In this document: piece after piece, positions 1-5,803 of the stretch
Numbering within the stretch: position 1 is the first letter of the stretch
Layout of the letters: each line of letters begins with the position of its first letter
NCBI GenBank assembly: GCA_027076405.1
Contig: JALTJN010000520.1
Span: forward strand, 1 to 9,049
Source: Chromatiales bacterium
Lineage (GTDB): Bacteria > Pseudomonadota > Gammaproteobacteria > UBA6429
Reading direction: 5' to 3'
DNA: 9,049 nucleotides
Notes under the pieces: generated by a model
The model's input: the letters and a program-made list of their open reading frames with translations, nothing else
Databases searched by the model: none
Told to the model about the DNA's origin: nothing
Position numbers and translations under genes: made by a program

Positions 1-1460
1 TGAAAAAAAATCCGGATGGCAGTTTGTTATTAGCAATGGCCGATCCGACTGATATTTTTGCCTATGATGAATTATCAAAACAACTCAAATGCCATTTACA
101 TCTTGCGGTCGCGCGTGAATCCGAAATCATGTCAACCATTGATATGGTGTACCGCCGTACCAGTGAAATTTCAGATTTGGCAGAAGAGCTAGGTGATGAG
201 CTTGCTGAATCTGATATTGATTTACAAGAGCTGGTACAAGGTGAAGATGTTGCCAACGCACCGGTAGTAAAACTGCTGCAATCTATTTTTGAAGATGCGG
301 TACAAATAGGTGCTTCGGATATTCATATCGAACCCGATGAAAATGTATTGCGTATTCGTACCCGTGTTGACGGTATCTTGCAAGAACAGGTCATGAAAGA
401 AAAACGTATCGCCAGTGCACTGGTCTCCCGTTTAAAACTTATGGCAGGTTTAAATATTTCAGAGCGACGAATTCCACAAGATGGCCGCTTTAATATTCGT
501 GTTCGTGATCGCAGTATTGATGTACGTCTTTCAACTATGCCCATTCAAAATGGCGAGTCAGTTGTTATGCGTTTACTCGATCAGTCCGGTAACGCACTGG
601 TACTTGATCAACTCGGAATGAACCCTGACTTACTGGCTCATTTTAGAAGAAACATTCATCGTCCGCACGGTATGATTTTGGTAACCGGTCCAACCGGTAG
701 TGGTAAAACAACCACCTTGTATGCTGCTTTATCCGAGTTAAATAAAGCCGAGAAAAAAATCATCACCGTTGAAGATCCGGTGGAATATCGTTTACCACGA
801 ATTAATCAGGTTCAGGTAAATACTAAAATTGGTTTAGATTTTGCCACTGTGTTGCGTGCCGCCTTACGCCAGGATCCCGATATTGTGCTGGTTGGTGAAA
901 TGCGTGATCAGGAAACAACATCCATTGGCCTGCGCGCATCGATTACCGGTCACATGGTGTTATCAACTTTACACACCAACGATGCTATTTCTACCGTTAA
1001 TCGTTTAATTGATATGGGCGCAGAAGGTTTTCTGGTTGCCACCGCATTACGTGCTGTATTAGCCCAACGTCTGGTACGAAAAATTTGTAAGAGCTGTAAA
1101 ACACAATACACCCCTGAAAAACAGGAAATGGTCTGGTTGTTTAGCTTGCTAGGTGAAAATGCAGAAAGCGCAAAATTTTATCATGGTCGTGGTTGCCCGC
1201 ACTGTAACAATACCGGTTATAGCGGCCGTGTTGGTGTCTTCGAATTCCTTGAAATTGATGATGAACTTTCTGATGATTTACGTCGTGAAGATTCTGCCGC
1301 CTTCGCAAAACATGCAAAAGCCAGCCCGAATTTCAGACCCTTTTCACGTCACGCAATGGAATATGCTACACAGGGAATCACATCGCTCGAAGAAGTTATA
1401 CGAGTAACAGGAATGATTGAAGATGAACTTGATAAACATGAATTTACTCTTGAAAACTAA
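1..1460 (+). CDS. mshE: MshE-like pilus assembly ATPase (5' truncated)
   Basis: This is the cytoplasmic hexameric ATPase of the GspE/PilB/MshE family, which powers pilus extension from beneath the inner-membrane platform. The frame is open to the left edge (first full codon at 3), so the N-terminal part is missing; the TTG at 24 is not the real start. Residues are counted from that TTG. The tail of the N-terminal domain (MADPTDIFAYDEL) comes first. The N2 region follows at about 75-190 (GASDIHIEP). Walker A is GPTGSGKTT at 222-230, the Asp box ITVEDPVEYR is at about 247-256, the Walker B region DPDIVLVGEMRD is at 284-295, and the His box STLHTND is at 314-320. Zinc-binding cysteines are C355, C358, C391 and C394. 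The family identity is certain. The MshE subtype rests on similarity and on the mshG/A/C/D/O/P context. In Vibrio the MshE N-domain binds cyclic di-GMP; that portion lies outside this window, so it cannot be judged here. Confidence 0.93.
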   Translation, partial: KKNPDGSLLLAMADPTDIFAYDELSKQLKCHLHLAVARESEIMSTIDMVYRRTSEISDLAEELGDELAESDIDLQELVQGEDVANAPVVKLLQSIFEDAVQIGASDIHIEPDENVLRIRTRVDGILQEQVMKEKRIASALVSRLKLMAGLNISERRIPQDGRFNIRVRDRSIDVRLSTMPIQNGESVVMRLLDQSGNALVLDQLGMNPDLLAHFRRNIHRPHGMILVTGPTGSGKTTTLYAALSELNKAEKKIITVEDPVEYRLPRINQVQVNTKIGLDFATVLRAALRQDPDIVLVGEMRDQETTSIGLRASITGHMVLSTLHTNDAISTVNRLIDMGAEGFLVATALRAVLAQRLVRKICKSCKTQYTPEKQEMVWLFSLLGENAESAKFYHGRGCPHCNNTGYSGRVGVFEFLEIDDELSDDLRREDSAAFAKHAKASPNFRPFSRHAMEYATQGITSLEEVIRVTGMIEDELDKHEFTLEN

Positions 1461-1481
1461 ACTTAATAATTAATTCAAATC

Positions 1482-2717
1482 ATGCCAACTTTTCAATACA
1501 CAGGTCGAAACAATCAGGGACAAGCGGTTAACGGAAATCTTGATGCAAACTCTGTTGATGCAGTTGCCACTCAACTTGTTAATATTGGCATTACCCCCAT
1601 CAATATCACCCAGTCGGAAAAAGAAACTCAAACAAAAGAAACTGAAAGTCTGATCTTTGATTTCAAAAAAAATAAAAAACCAACATTAGATGATCTCGTT
1701 TTATTTTCACGGCAAATGTACACCTTAATGCATGCAGGTGTTCCTATTATTCGTTCTATTACAGGTTTAGCAGAAACAACCCGTAATCAGGTCTTGCAAA
1801 AAACATTGCATGCAATACGTCTGGAAATTGAAGGTGGTCACGAACTATCAACCGCACTGGCACAGCACCCGGATATTTTTTCACACCTCTTTATTAGCAT
1901 GGTTCAGGTGGGTGAAAATACCGGTAATCTTGATGAAGTGTTTTTACAAATCTCCGGCTATCTGGAAAGAGAAAAAAATACCAAAGATCAAATCAAAGCT
2001 GCCATGCGTTATCCGATGTTCGTCATTATCGCCATTAGCATTGCCATGGTAATTATTAATATGTGGGTAATTCCGACATTTGCAAAAGTGTTTGCCGGTT
2101 TTGGTGCTGAATTACCTTTACCTACGCGAATATTGCTCGGAATTTCCGAGTTTATGGTGAATTACTGGTATGTTCTTTTAGGCGTTTTAATCGCCGCCAT
2201 TTTCTCTTTTCGTTATTACATCAAAACAGAAAAAGGGCACTGGCAATGGGATCGGTTTTTAACCCGTGTCCCGATTATCGGCAGTATCGTATTGCGTGCA
2301 ACTCTTGCCCGTTTTTCACGCTCATTTGCCATGTCGTTAAATGCAGGTGTACCGTTAGTTACCGGACTGACTCTTGTTTCCCGTGCGGTGGATAATATTT
2401 ATGTCGGCGGGCATATCGCTGATATGCGAAGTGGAATAGAACGGGGAGATACCTTAACCCGAACAGCCGCCGCAACAGAAATGTTTACTCCTTTAGTTAT
2501 TCAAATGCTCACTGTGGGTGAAGAAACTGGTAATGTTGACGAGATGCTGGAAGAAGTCGCCAACTTTTATGATCGCGAAGTGGATTATGATGTTAAAAAT
2601 CTCACCAGTGCTATCGAACCTATACTCATCGTTTTTATTGGTGCTATGGTTCTTGTGCTTGCACTCGGCGTGTTCTTGCCAATGTGGGATTTAGCCGGTG
2701 CAGCACAAGGACACTAG
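1482..2717 (+). CDS. mshG: MshG inner-membrane platform protein (GspF/PilC family)
   Basis: This polytopic inner-membrane protein is the platform on which the MshE ATPase acts to move pilins into the fibre. The 411-aa length is normal for the family. The N-terminus MPTFQYTGRNNQGQ is typical. Two GspF domains are visible, at about 74-198 and 277-400. Each opens with a similar motif (FSRQMYTLMHAGVPI, then FSRSFAMSLNAGVPL) and each carries a GE-TGN-DE signature (GENTGNLDE at 144-152, GEETGNVDE at 346-354). Membrane segments lie at about 178-198, 226-245 and 379-400. The gene starts 21 bases after mshE. No convincing Shine-Dalgarno precedes ATG 1482, so translation may depend on the upstream gene. 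Its 3' end carries the AAGGA that appears to serve the next gene. Confidence 0.95.
   Translation: MPTFQYTGRNNQGQAVNGNLDANSVDAVATQLVNIGITPINITQSEKETQTKETESLIFDFKKNKKPTLDDLVLFSRQMYTLMHAGVPIIRSITGLAETTRNQVLQKTLHAIRLEIEGGHELSTALAQHPDIFSHLFISMVQVGENTGNLDEVFLQISGYLEREKNTKDQIKAAMRYPMFVIIAISIAMVIINMWVIPTFAKVFAGFGAELPLPTRILLGISEFMVNYWYVLLGVLIAAIFSFRYYIKTEKGHWQWDRFLTRVPIIGSIVLRATLARFSRSFAMSLNAGVPLVTGLTLVSRAVDNIYVGGHIADMRSGIERGDTLTRTAAATEMFTPLVIQMLTVGEETGNVDEMLEEVANFYDREVDYDVKNLTSAIEPILIVFIGAMVLVLALGVFLPMWDLAGAAQGH
2707..2711 (+). promoter_or_regulatory. Ribosome binding site deciding the mshB-like start
   Basis: AAGGA lies inside the last codons of mshG, seven bases before TTG 2719. This spacing favours TTG 2719 over GTG 2698 as the start of the next gene. 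Confidence 0.6.
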
Positions 2718-2718
2718 A

Positions 2719-3279
2719 TTGCGCAATAACACATTAAAAAATCAACAACGTGGTTTTACTATCTTAGAACTGATCGTGGTTATTATTATTATTTCCATAC
2801 TCGGTATATTTGCCATTGATCGAATATTTGCACTTCGTATTGCCGCAGAACAAGCCTCGGTAAAACAAATCATCGGCACAATAAAAAGCGCACTGGGTTT
2901 AGAGGTTGCCCGACTTGCACTCAATGGAAATATGACTGACGTTGCCAGGCTGAATCTATCTAACCCGATGCTTTTGCTGTCACAAACACCAAATAATTAC
3001 CTTGGTGAAAAAGATAATAATAAAGCTATCAAAGAACCGGGAGTTTGGTATTTTGATAAAAAACAAAAAGCACTTATCTACAATGTTACTTATACAGAAA
3101 ACTTTAAAACTCAATTAAAAGGTACACCGCGCATTCGATACAAAGTAAAACTCATTTACAATGATCGTAATAACAACAAACGTTTTGATCCGCATTATGA
3201 TGGTGTTGCCGGGCTCGACATTTTTACTGTCGATAAATACAGCTGGAAAGTTAAAAAGATTTCTGCTGAAAATATTTAA
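2719..3279 (+). CDS. mshB: MshB-like minor prepilin
   Basis: This is a type IV prepilin with a class III leader. From TTG 2719 the 186-aa protein has a 12-residue leader ending in G12, then FTILELIVVI with Glu5 of the mature protein (E17) and a hydrophobic helix. It would be cleaved and N-methylated by the prepilin peptidase and inserted in the inner membrane before assembly as a minor subunit. I chose TTG 2719 because AAGGA (2707-2711) lies seven bases upstream. An in-frame GTG at 2698, giving 193 aa, has weaker upstream signals. The start lies one base past the mshG stop, suggesting translational coupling. The C-terminal domain contains EPGVWYFD and an Asp/Asn-rich stretch DRNNNKRFD near residue 149. 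The mshB name rests on position (after mshG, before mshA) and prepilin character. No mshF was found between mshG and this gene. The prepilin call is strong; the exact subunit name is less certain. Confidence 0.75.
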   Translation: MRNNTLKNQQRGFTILELIVVIIIISILGIFAIDRIFALRIAAEQASVKQIIGTIKSALGLEVARLALNGNMTDVARLNLSNPMLLLSQTPNNYLGEKDNNKAIKEPGVWYFDKKQKALIYNVTYTENFKTQLKGTPRIRYKVKLIYNDRNNNKRFDPHYDGVAGLDIFTVDKYSWKVKKISAENI

Positions 3280-3339
3280 ATAACATGATTACACTACCAT
3301 ACAGAATTCAAAACTGTAAAAACAACTTAGGATAAATTT

Positions 3340-3942
3340 ATGAACTCCATGCTTTCAGAAATATTATTTGATGCCAGTTCTTTGTTCATTATTATCGGCA
3401 GCTTTATTGCTCTTTTGCTTGGACTTGGCTTAATTTTTATACCTGAAGCAACACTTAAATTTAATGAAAAAATAAACACGCGAATTTCATTAAGAGAAAA
3501 AACAAAATCAATCGAAACGCCAATAAAATCAGAACCTTTTTTTTATAAATACTCAAAAATAAGCGGCACAATTTTAATTATCGGCTCACTCTTTGTTCTT
3601 TATACCCTGACCACTTTCAACTTAAATTCATTAATTCCGTACTTACCGCAAAGTATTTCTATTCCCGCGTGGAAATGGCTGCTTAATGCCGGTCAGATAT
3701 TTTTCACTATCACCTGCATTTTCACTCTGGTATTTGGCCTAATCATTTTCATACGCCCAAGCGCCGTCAAAGATTTTGAGCAAGTTGCTAACCACTGGAT
3801 TTCAACCCGCAAGCATTTTTCTAAAATGAGTAATGATATTAATCTGGCAAATAAGTTAGTAAATACTTACCCTCGTATATTTGGCAGTATCATCACTTTT
3901 TTTGCGCTTATTGTGCTGCTTTTACTTTTATCTGAGCTATAA
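3340..3942 (+). CDS. Four-helix membrane protein with internal duplication, unknown function
   Basis: I cannot assign a function. The 200-aa protein has four hydrophobic segments, at about 15-35, 73-92, 114-138 and 178-198. The two halves are copies of one unit: helix, then a polar loop with a P-x-A-x(6)-N-x(2)-I-S-x-R-type pattern, then a second helix. PEATLKFNEKINTRISLREK (35-54) aligns without gaps to PSAVKDFEQVANHWISTRKH (140-159) with 7 of 20 identical. YSKISGTILIIGSLFVLYTL (71-90) aligns to YPRIFGSIITFFALIVLLLL (177-196) with 8 of 20. ATG 3340 has AGGA (3329-3332) seven bases upstream. I recall similar 'N-x-W-x-STR' membrane proteins of unknown function in other proteobacteria, but could not check this. 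It lies between the mshB-like gene and mshA and has no prepilin leader, so it is not a pilin. It may be an accessory membrane factor or an unrelated passenger. Confidence 0.85.
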   Translation: MNSMLSEILFDASSLFIIIGSFIALLLGLGLIFIPEATLKFNEKINTRISLREKTKSIETPIKSEPFFYKYSKISGTILIIGSLFVLYTLTTFNLNSLIPYLPQSISIPAWKWLLNAGQIFFTITCIFTLVFGLIIFIRPSAVKDFEQVANHWISTRKHFSKMSNDINLANKLVNTYPRIFGSIITFFALIVLLLLLSEL

Positions 3943-4010
3943 ATCTACCTAACTAATGTCTTTTATTTAAGTTTTTTTCAAGAAACGACTCCAGCTGCCG
4001 ATAATCCTTT

Positions 4011-4039
4011 TTGACTTTGTACAATAAATGTACTACTTT
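4011..4039 (+). promoter_or_regulatory. Candidate sigma-70-type promoter for mshA
   Basis: TTGACT (4011-4016) is five of six to the -35 consensus. TACTTT (4034-4039), 17 bases on, is only three of six to the -10 consensus. Transcription would begin near 4046 and give a leader of roughly 110 bases that includes the folded element at 4083-4145. TACAAT (4020-4025) is a better -10 hexamer but has no good -35 partner. I saw no convincing sigma-54 site in this gap. Confidence 0.35.
4019..4033. repeat. Inverted repeat inside the candidate mshA promoter
   Basis: GTACA (4019-4023), a five-base spacer, and TGTAC (4029-4033) form a perfect dyad. It sits between the candidate -35 and -10, where a bound regulator could block or remodel the polymerase site. 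The arms are short, so chance is possible. Confidence 0.4.
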
Positions 4040-4082
4040 TACTTTAAGTTTCGAATCTAAGTTATTGATTCTTCGCTTATTC

Positions 4083-4145
4083 ATCTGTTAGCACTGCTGC
4101 GGCAGTAAATCTAACTCATCGACAACTGCGGTTGTCATAACAGAT
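4083..4145 (+). promoter_or_regulatory. Structured mshA leader RNA, predicted three-way junction
   Basis: Three perfect complementary pairs nest in 63 bases just before the mshA ribosome site. An outer stem pairs ATCTGTTA (4083-4090) with TAACAGAT (4138-4145), eight pairs. Inside it are hairpin ACTGC/GCAGT (4093-4097 with 4102-4106, loop TGCG) and hairpin GACAAC/GTTGTC (4121-4126 with 4131-4136, loop TGCG). The outer stem ends three bases before GGAG (4149-4152), so folding could affect translation start. GTTAG (4087-4091) can instead pair with CTAAC (4111-4115), extending the first hairpin and competing with the outer stem. I do not recognise a known riboswitch; it does not show the conserved GEMM-I (cyclic di-GMP-I) motifs as I recall them. 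Pairing is read directly; function is inferred. Confidence 0.6.
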
Positions 4146-4148
4146 TTT

Positions 4149-4152
4149 GGAG
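4149..4152 (+). promoter_or_regulatory. Shine-Dalgarno of mshA
   Basis: GGAG is six bases before ATG 4159 and fixes that as the start. The in-frame TTG at 4147 overlaps this site and would add four residues to an otherwise ideal seven-residue leader. Confidence 0.85.
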
Positions 4153-4158
4153 AAAAAC

Positions 4159-4653
4159 ATGAAAAAATCACAAGCCGGTTTTACTTTAGTAGAACTCGTG
4201 GTCGTAATTCTAATTCTAGGTATTCTTTCAGCAACGGCATTGCCTCGCTTTATGAATGTAAACAATCAAGCTAATTCTGCAGCTGTTGCTGGTGCAGGTG
4301 GTGGTTTTGGCGCTGGTGTTGCCTTAGTTCGAGCACAATGGATAGCTAATAACCAAGCAGGCGCACAAACAACTGTAGCAAACTTTGGTGCAGGTAATGT
4401 AGCAGTCAATGCTTCTGGTTGGCCAACAAGCACTTCTGCTGCAACAACCTTAGCTAGTTCGACACATTGCGTCGAGATTTGGAACGGTATAATGCAAAAT
4501 CCTCCGACAGCTGCTACAGCAGCTGGTGCTAATGTCGATTACGTTGCTGCATTTGCGGGAACATCGTGCACCTACACTTATCAACCAGTTAATACAATGA
4601 GTATTACTTATGATTCAAATAACGGAGCCGTTGTTGTTGATGATGTAATTTAA
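4159..4653 (+). CDS. mshA: MshA-like major type IV pilin
   Basis: This is the probable main structural subunit of the pilus fibre. From ATG 4159 the protein has 164 residues. The short leader MKKSQAG is cut after G7; the mature protein begins FTLVELVVVI with the conserved Glu5 (E12), and the N-terminal helix continues to ALPRF (27-31). The Gly/Ala-rich stretch and GAGVALVRAQWIAN (51-64) and GWP (87-89) match MshA-type pilins. C104 and C137 can form the usual C-terminal disulfide loop. A Ser/Thr-rich segment (PTSTSAATTLASST, 89-102) lies before C104 and could be surface exposed. The gene has its own strong ribosome site, a long structured leader, a candidate promoter upstream and a terminator downstream, all consistent with a highly expressed subunit transcribed apart from its neighbours. 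Confidence 0.9.
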   Translation: MKKSQAGFTLVELVVVILILGILSATALPRFMNVNNQANSAAVAGAGGGFGAGVALVRAQWIANNQAGAQTTVANFGAGNVAVNASGWPTSTSAATTLASSTHCVEIWNGIMQNPPTAATAAGANVDYVAAFAGTSCTYTYQPVNTMSITYDSNNGAVVVDDVI

Positions 4654-4662
4654 AATTGCTTT

Positions 4663-4694
4663 AAAGCACCGCTGCTTTATATGCGGTGCTTTTT
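4663..4694 (+). terminator. Intrinsic terminator after mshA
   Basis: AAAGCACCGC (4663-4672) and GCGGTGCTTT (4683-4692) form a perfect ten-pair stem with a ten-base loop. The run of T at 4690-4694 overlaps the end of the stem and is followed by a second T-rich stretch. It starts nine bases after the mshA stop. It should end most mshA transcripts; partial read-through would feed the minor pilin genes at a lower level. Confidence 0.9.
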
Positions 4695-4722
4695 CAATTT
4701 TTAATACAGTTAAATATTAAAT

Positions 4723-5160
4723 ATGTTTAACTCACAAACTAAAAATTTCACGAAAGGCTTTACCCTAGTAGAGCTTATTGTTGTTATTCTATTAACAGGT
4801 ATTCTTTCAATTTCCATCGCACCCCGATTTTTTGCTGTCTCCAGTTATGAAGATCGAAAAGCCTCAGACGAATTACGCTCTGCCTTACGCCATACTCAGC
4901 AACTTGCAATGAATAGGGGGGGTAATGTTCAACTACTTTTAACGGCAACTAATTTAACAGTTCAATTAACCGATGGCACTGCTTTACGAAGCCCTGATGG
5001 TCGCATGCCTTATGTTAAAACCTTTCCTGCTAATGTTACGATTAGTCCAGCTCCCAGTACGATTACCTATGATACATTAGGCAGACCAAATGCAGGGCTG
5101 ACAATCACGGTTGGTTCACAAACCATTACTGTCGAACCCGAGACCGGCTATGCACATTGA
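4723..5160 (+). CDS. mshC: MshC-like minor prepilin
   Basis: This 145-aa prepilin follows mshA, as mshC does in known MSHA loci. The leader ends at G12, followed by FTLVELIVVI with Glu5 (E17) and a hydrophobic helix to about residue 33. The segment SDELRSALRHTQQLAMNRG (48-66) is typical of GspH/FimT-type minor pilins, in which the second half of the helix precedes a small beta domain (about 67-145). ATG 4723 has no clear Shine-Dalgarno. A run of seven G (4916-4922) encodes R65-G66-G67 with unusual AGG and GGG codons. The last 11 bases overlap the chosen start of mshD. It probably joins the tip or priming complex with MshD and MshO. Confidence 0.85.
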   Translation: MFNSQTKNFTKGFTLVELIVVILLTGILSISIAPRFFAVSSYEDRKASDELRSALRHTQQLAMNRGGNVQLLLTATNLTVQLTDGTALRSPDGRMPYVKTFPANVTISPAPSTITYDTLGRPNAGLTITVGSQTITVEPETGYAH

Positions 5161-5803
5161 TAACATTAAACTTGGCACTCACTATCAAAAAGGTATCAGC
5201 CTGATTGAGCTGGTTATTTTTATTGTCATCCTTTCGATTGCTTTAACCGGCATCACACTTATTTATATTAATACAACTCGTTACAGTGCTGATCCCATGG
5301 TGCGAATTCGTAGCATTGAACTAGCGCAAGCAACGCTCGAAGAAATTTTATTAAAAGCTTACGATAACAGTTCAGCATCCGGTGGCGGTTGTGTGCGTTT
5401 TCCATCCGGTAGTAGTCGTTGTCCTGCCGGAAACCCGACTGCCACCGCACAAACCACCGCAGCTTTTGGTACGGACGGTACTGAAACACGCCCCACCTTT
5501 AATGATGTTGATGACTACCATAATATTGCTTACTGCGGCACAGGTGGAACCGCTGATGCAAGCTGCACTAATGCATGCGTCCCTATGGTGGATGAGTCTG
5601 GTACAAATATCGCAACCGAATATGCAGGTTTTGCGATTTGTATTCGAGTAGGTTTTGCAGCTGGAGCAGGCGCCGAAATTAATAATGTTACTCCGGGAAC
5701 GGGAAATGATGTATCCAGCAATGATGCCAAACGAATTGATGTCATTGTTTCTGATCCATTGAATTCAAAAATTAATTTATCAGCTTACCGGTTAAATTTC
5801 TGA
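5150..5803 (+). CDS. mshD: MshD-like minor prepilin
   Basis: The 217-aa protein starting at ATG 5150 has a 15-residue leader ending KG, then ISLIELVIFIVILSI. Glu5 is present (E20), while the first mature residue is Ile rather than Phe. ISLIELVIFIV matches my recollection of MshD proteins. The start overlaps the end of mshC by 11 bases. An upstream in-frame TTG at 5111 would give an unusually long leader and is less likely. The C-terminal domain holds six cysteines (two in the GGGC...SRC stretch, three in YCGTGG...ASCTNAC, one in AICIRV), so up to three disulfides are possible in the periplasm. Its stop (TGA, 5801-5803) shares one base with the mshO start, suggesting coupling. It is probably a low-abundance pilus priming or tip subunit. 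Confidence 0.85.
   Translation: MHIDNIKLGTHYQKGISLIELVIFIVILSIALTGITLIYINTTRYSADPMVRIRSIELAQATLEEILLKAYDNSSASGGGCVRFPSGSSRCPAGNPTATAQTTAAFGTDGTETRPTFNDVDDYHNIAYCGTGGTADASCTNACVPMVDESGTNIATEYAGFAICIRVGFAAGAGAEINNVTPGTGNDVSSNDAKRIDVIVSDPLNSKINLSAYRLNF

Noticed and set aside
24..1460. TTG 24 as the true mshE start
   Set aside because: The frame continues open and protein-like to the window edge (KKNPDGSLLLAMADPTD), and MshE proteins have a longer N-terminal domain; the gene is truncated by the window.
3285..3335. Sixteen-codon open frame beginning ATG ATT ACA before the duplicated membrane protein gene
   Set aside because: It is very short, has no ribosome site, and its end overlaps the next gene's Shine-Dalgarno region; chance is more likely than a leader peptide.
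4053..4071. GAATC/GATTC inverted repeat in the mshA leader
   Set aside because: Only five pairs with a nine-base loop; not distinguishable from chance in AT-rich DNA.
4083..4145. Cyclic di-GMP-I (GEMM) riboswitch upstream of mshA
   Set aside because: Such riboswitches precede some pilin genes, but the conserved GEMM sequence blocks as I recall them are missing and the element is shorter than the usual aptamer.
4147..4158. TTG 4147 as the mshA start
   Set aside because: It overlaps the Shine-Dalgarno of ATG 4159, which gives the expected short prepilin leader.
5169..5190. Possible sigma-54 -24 element (TTGGCAC) near the mshD start
   Set aside because: The matching -12 TTGC element is absent at the required spacing, and the site lies inside coding sequence.
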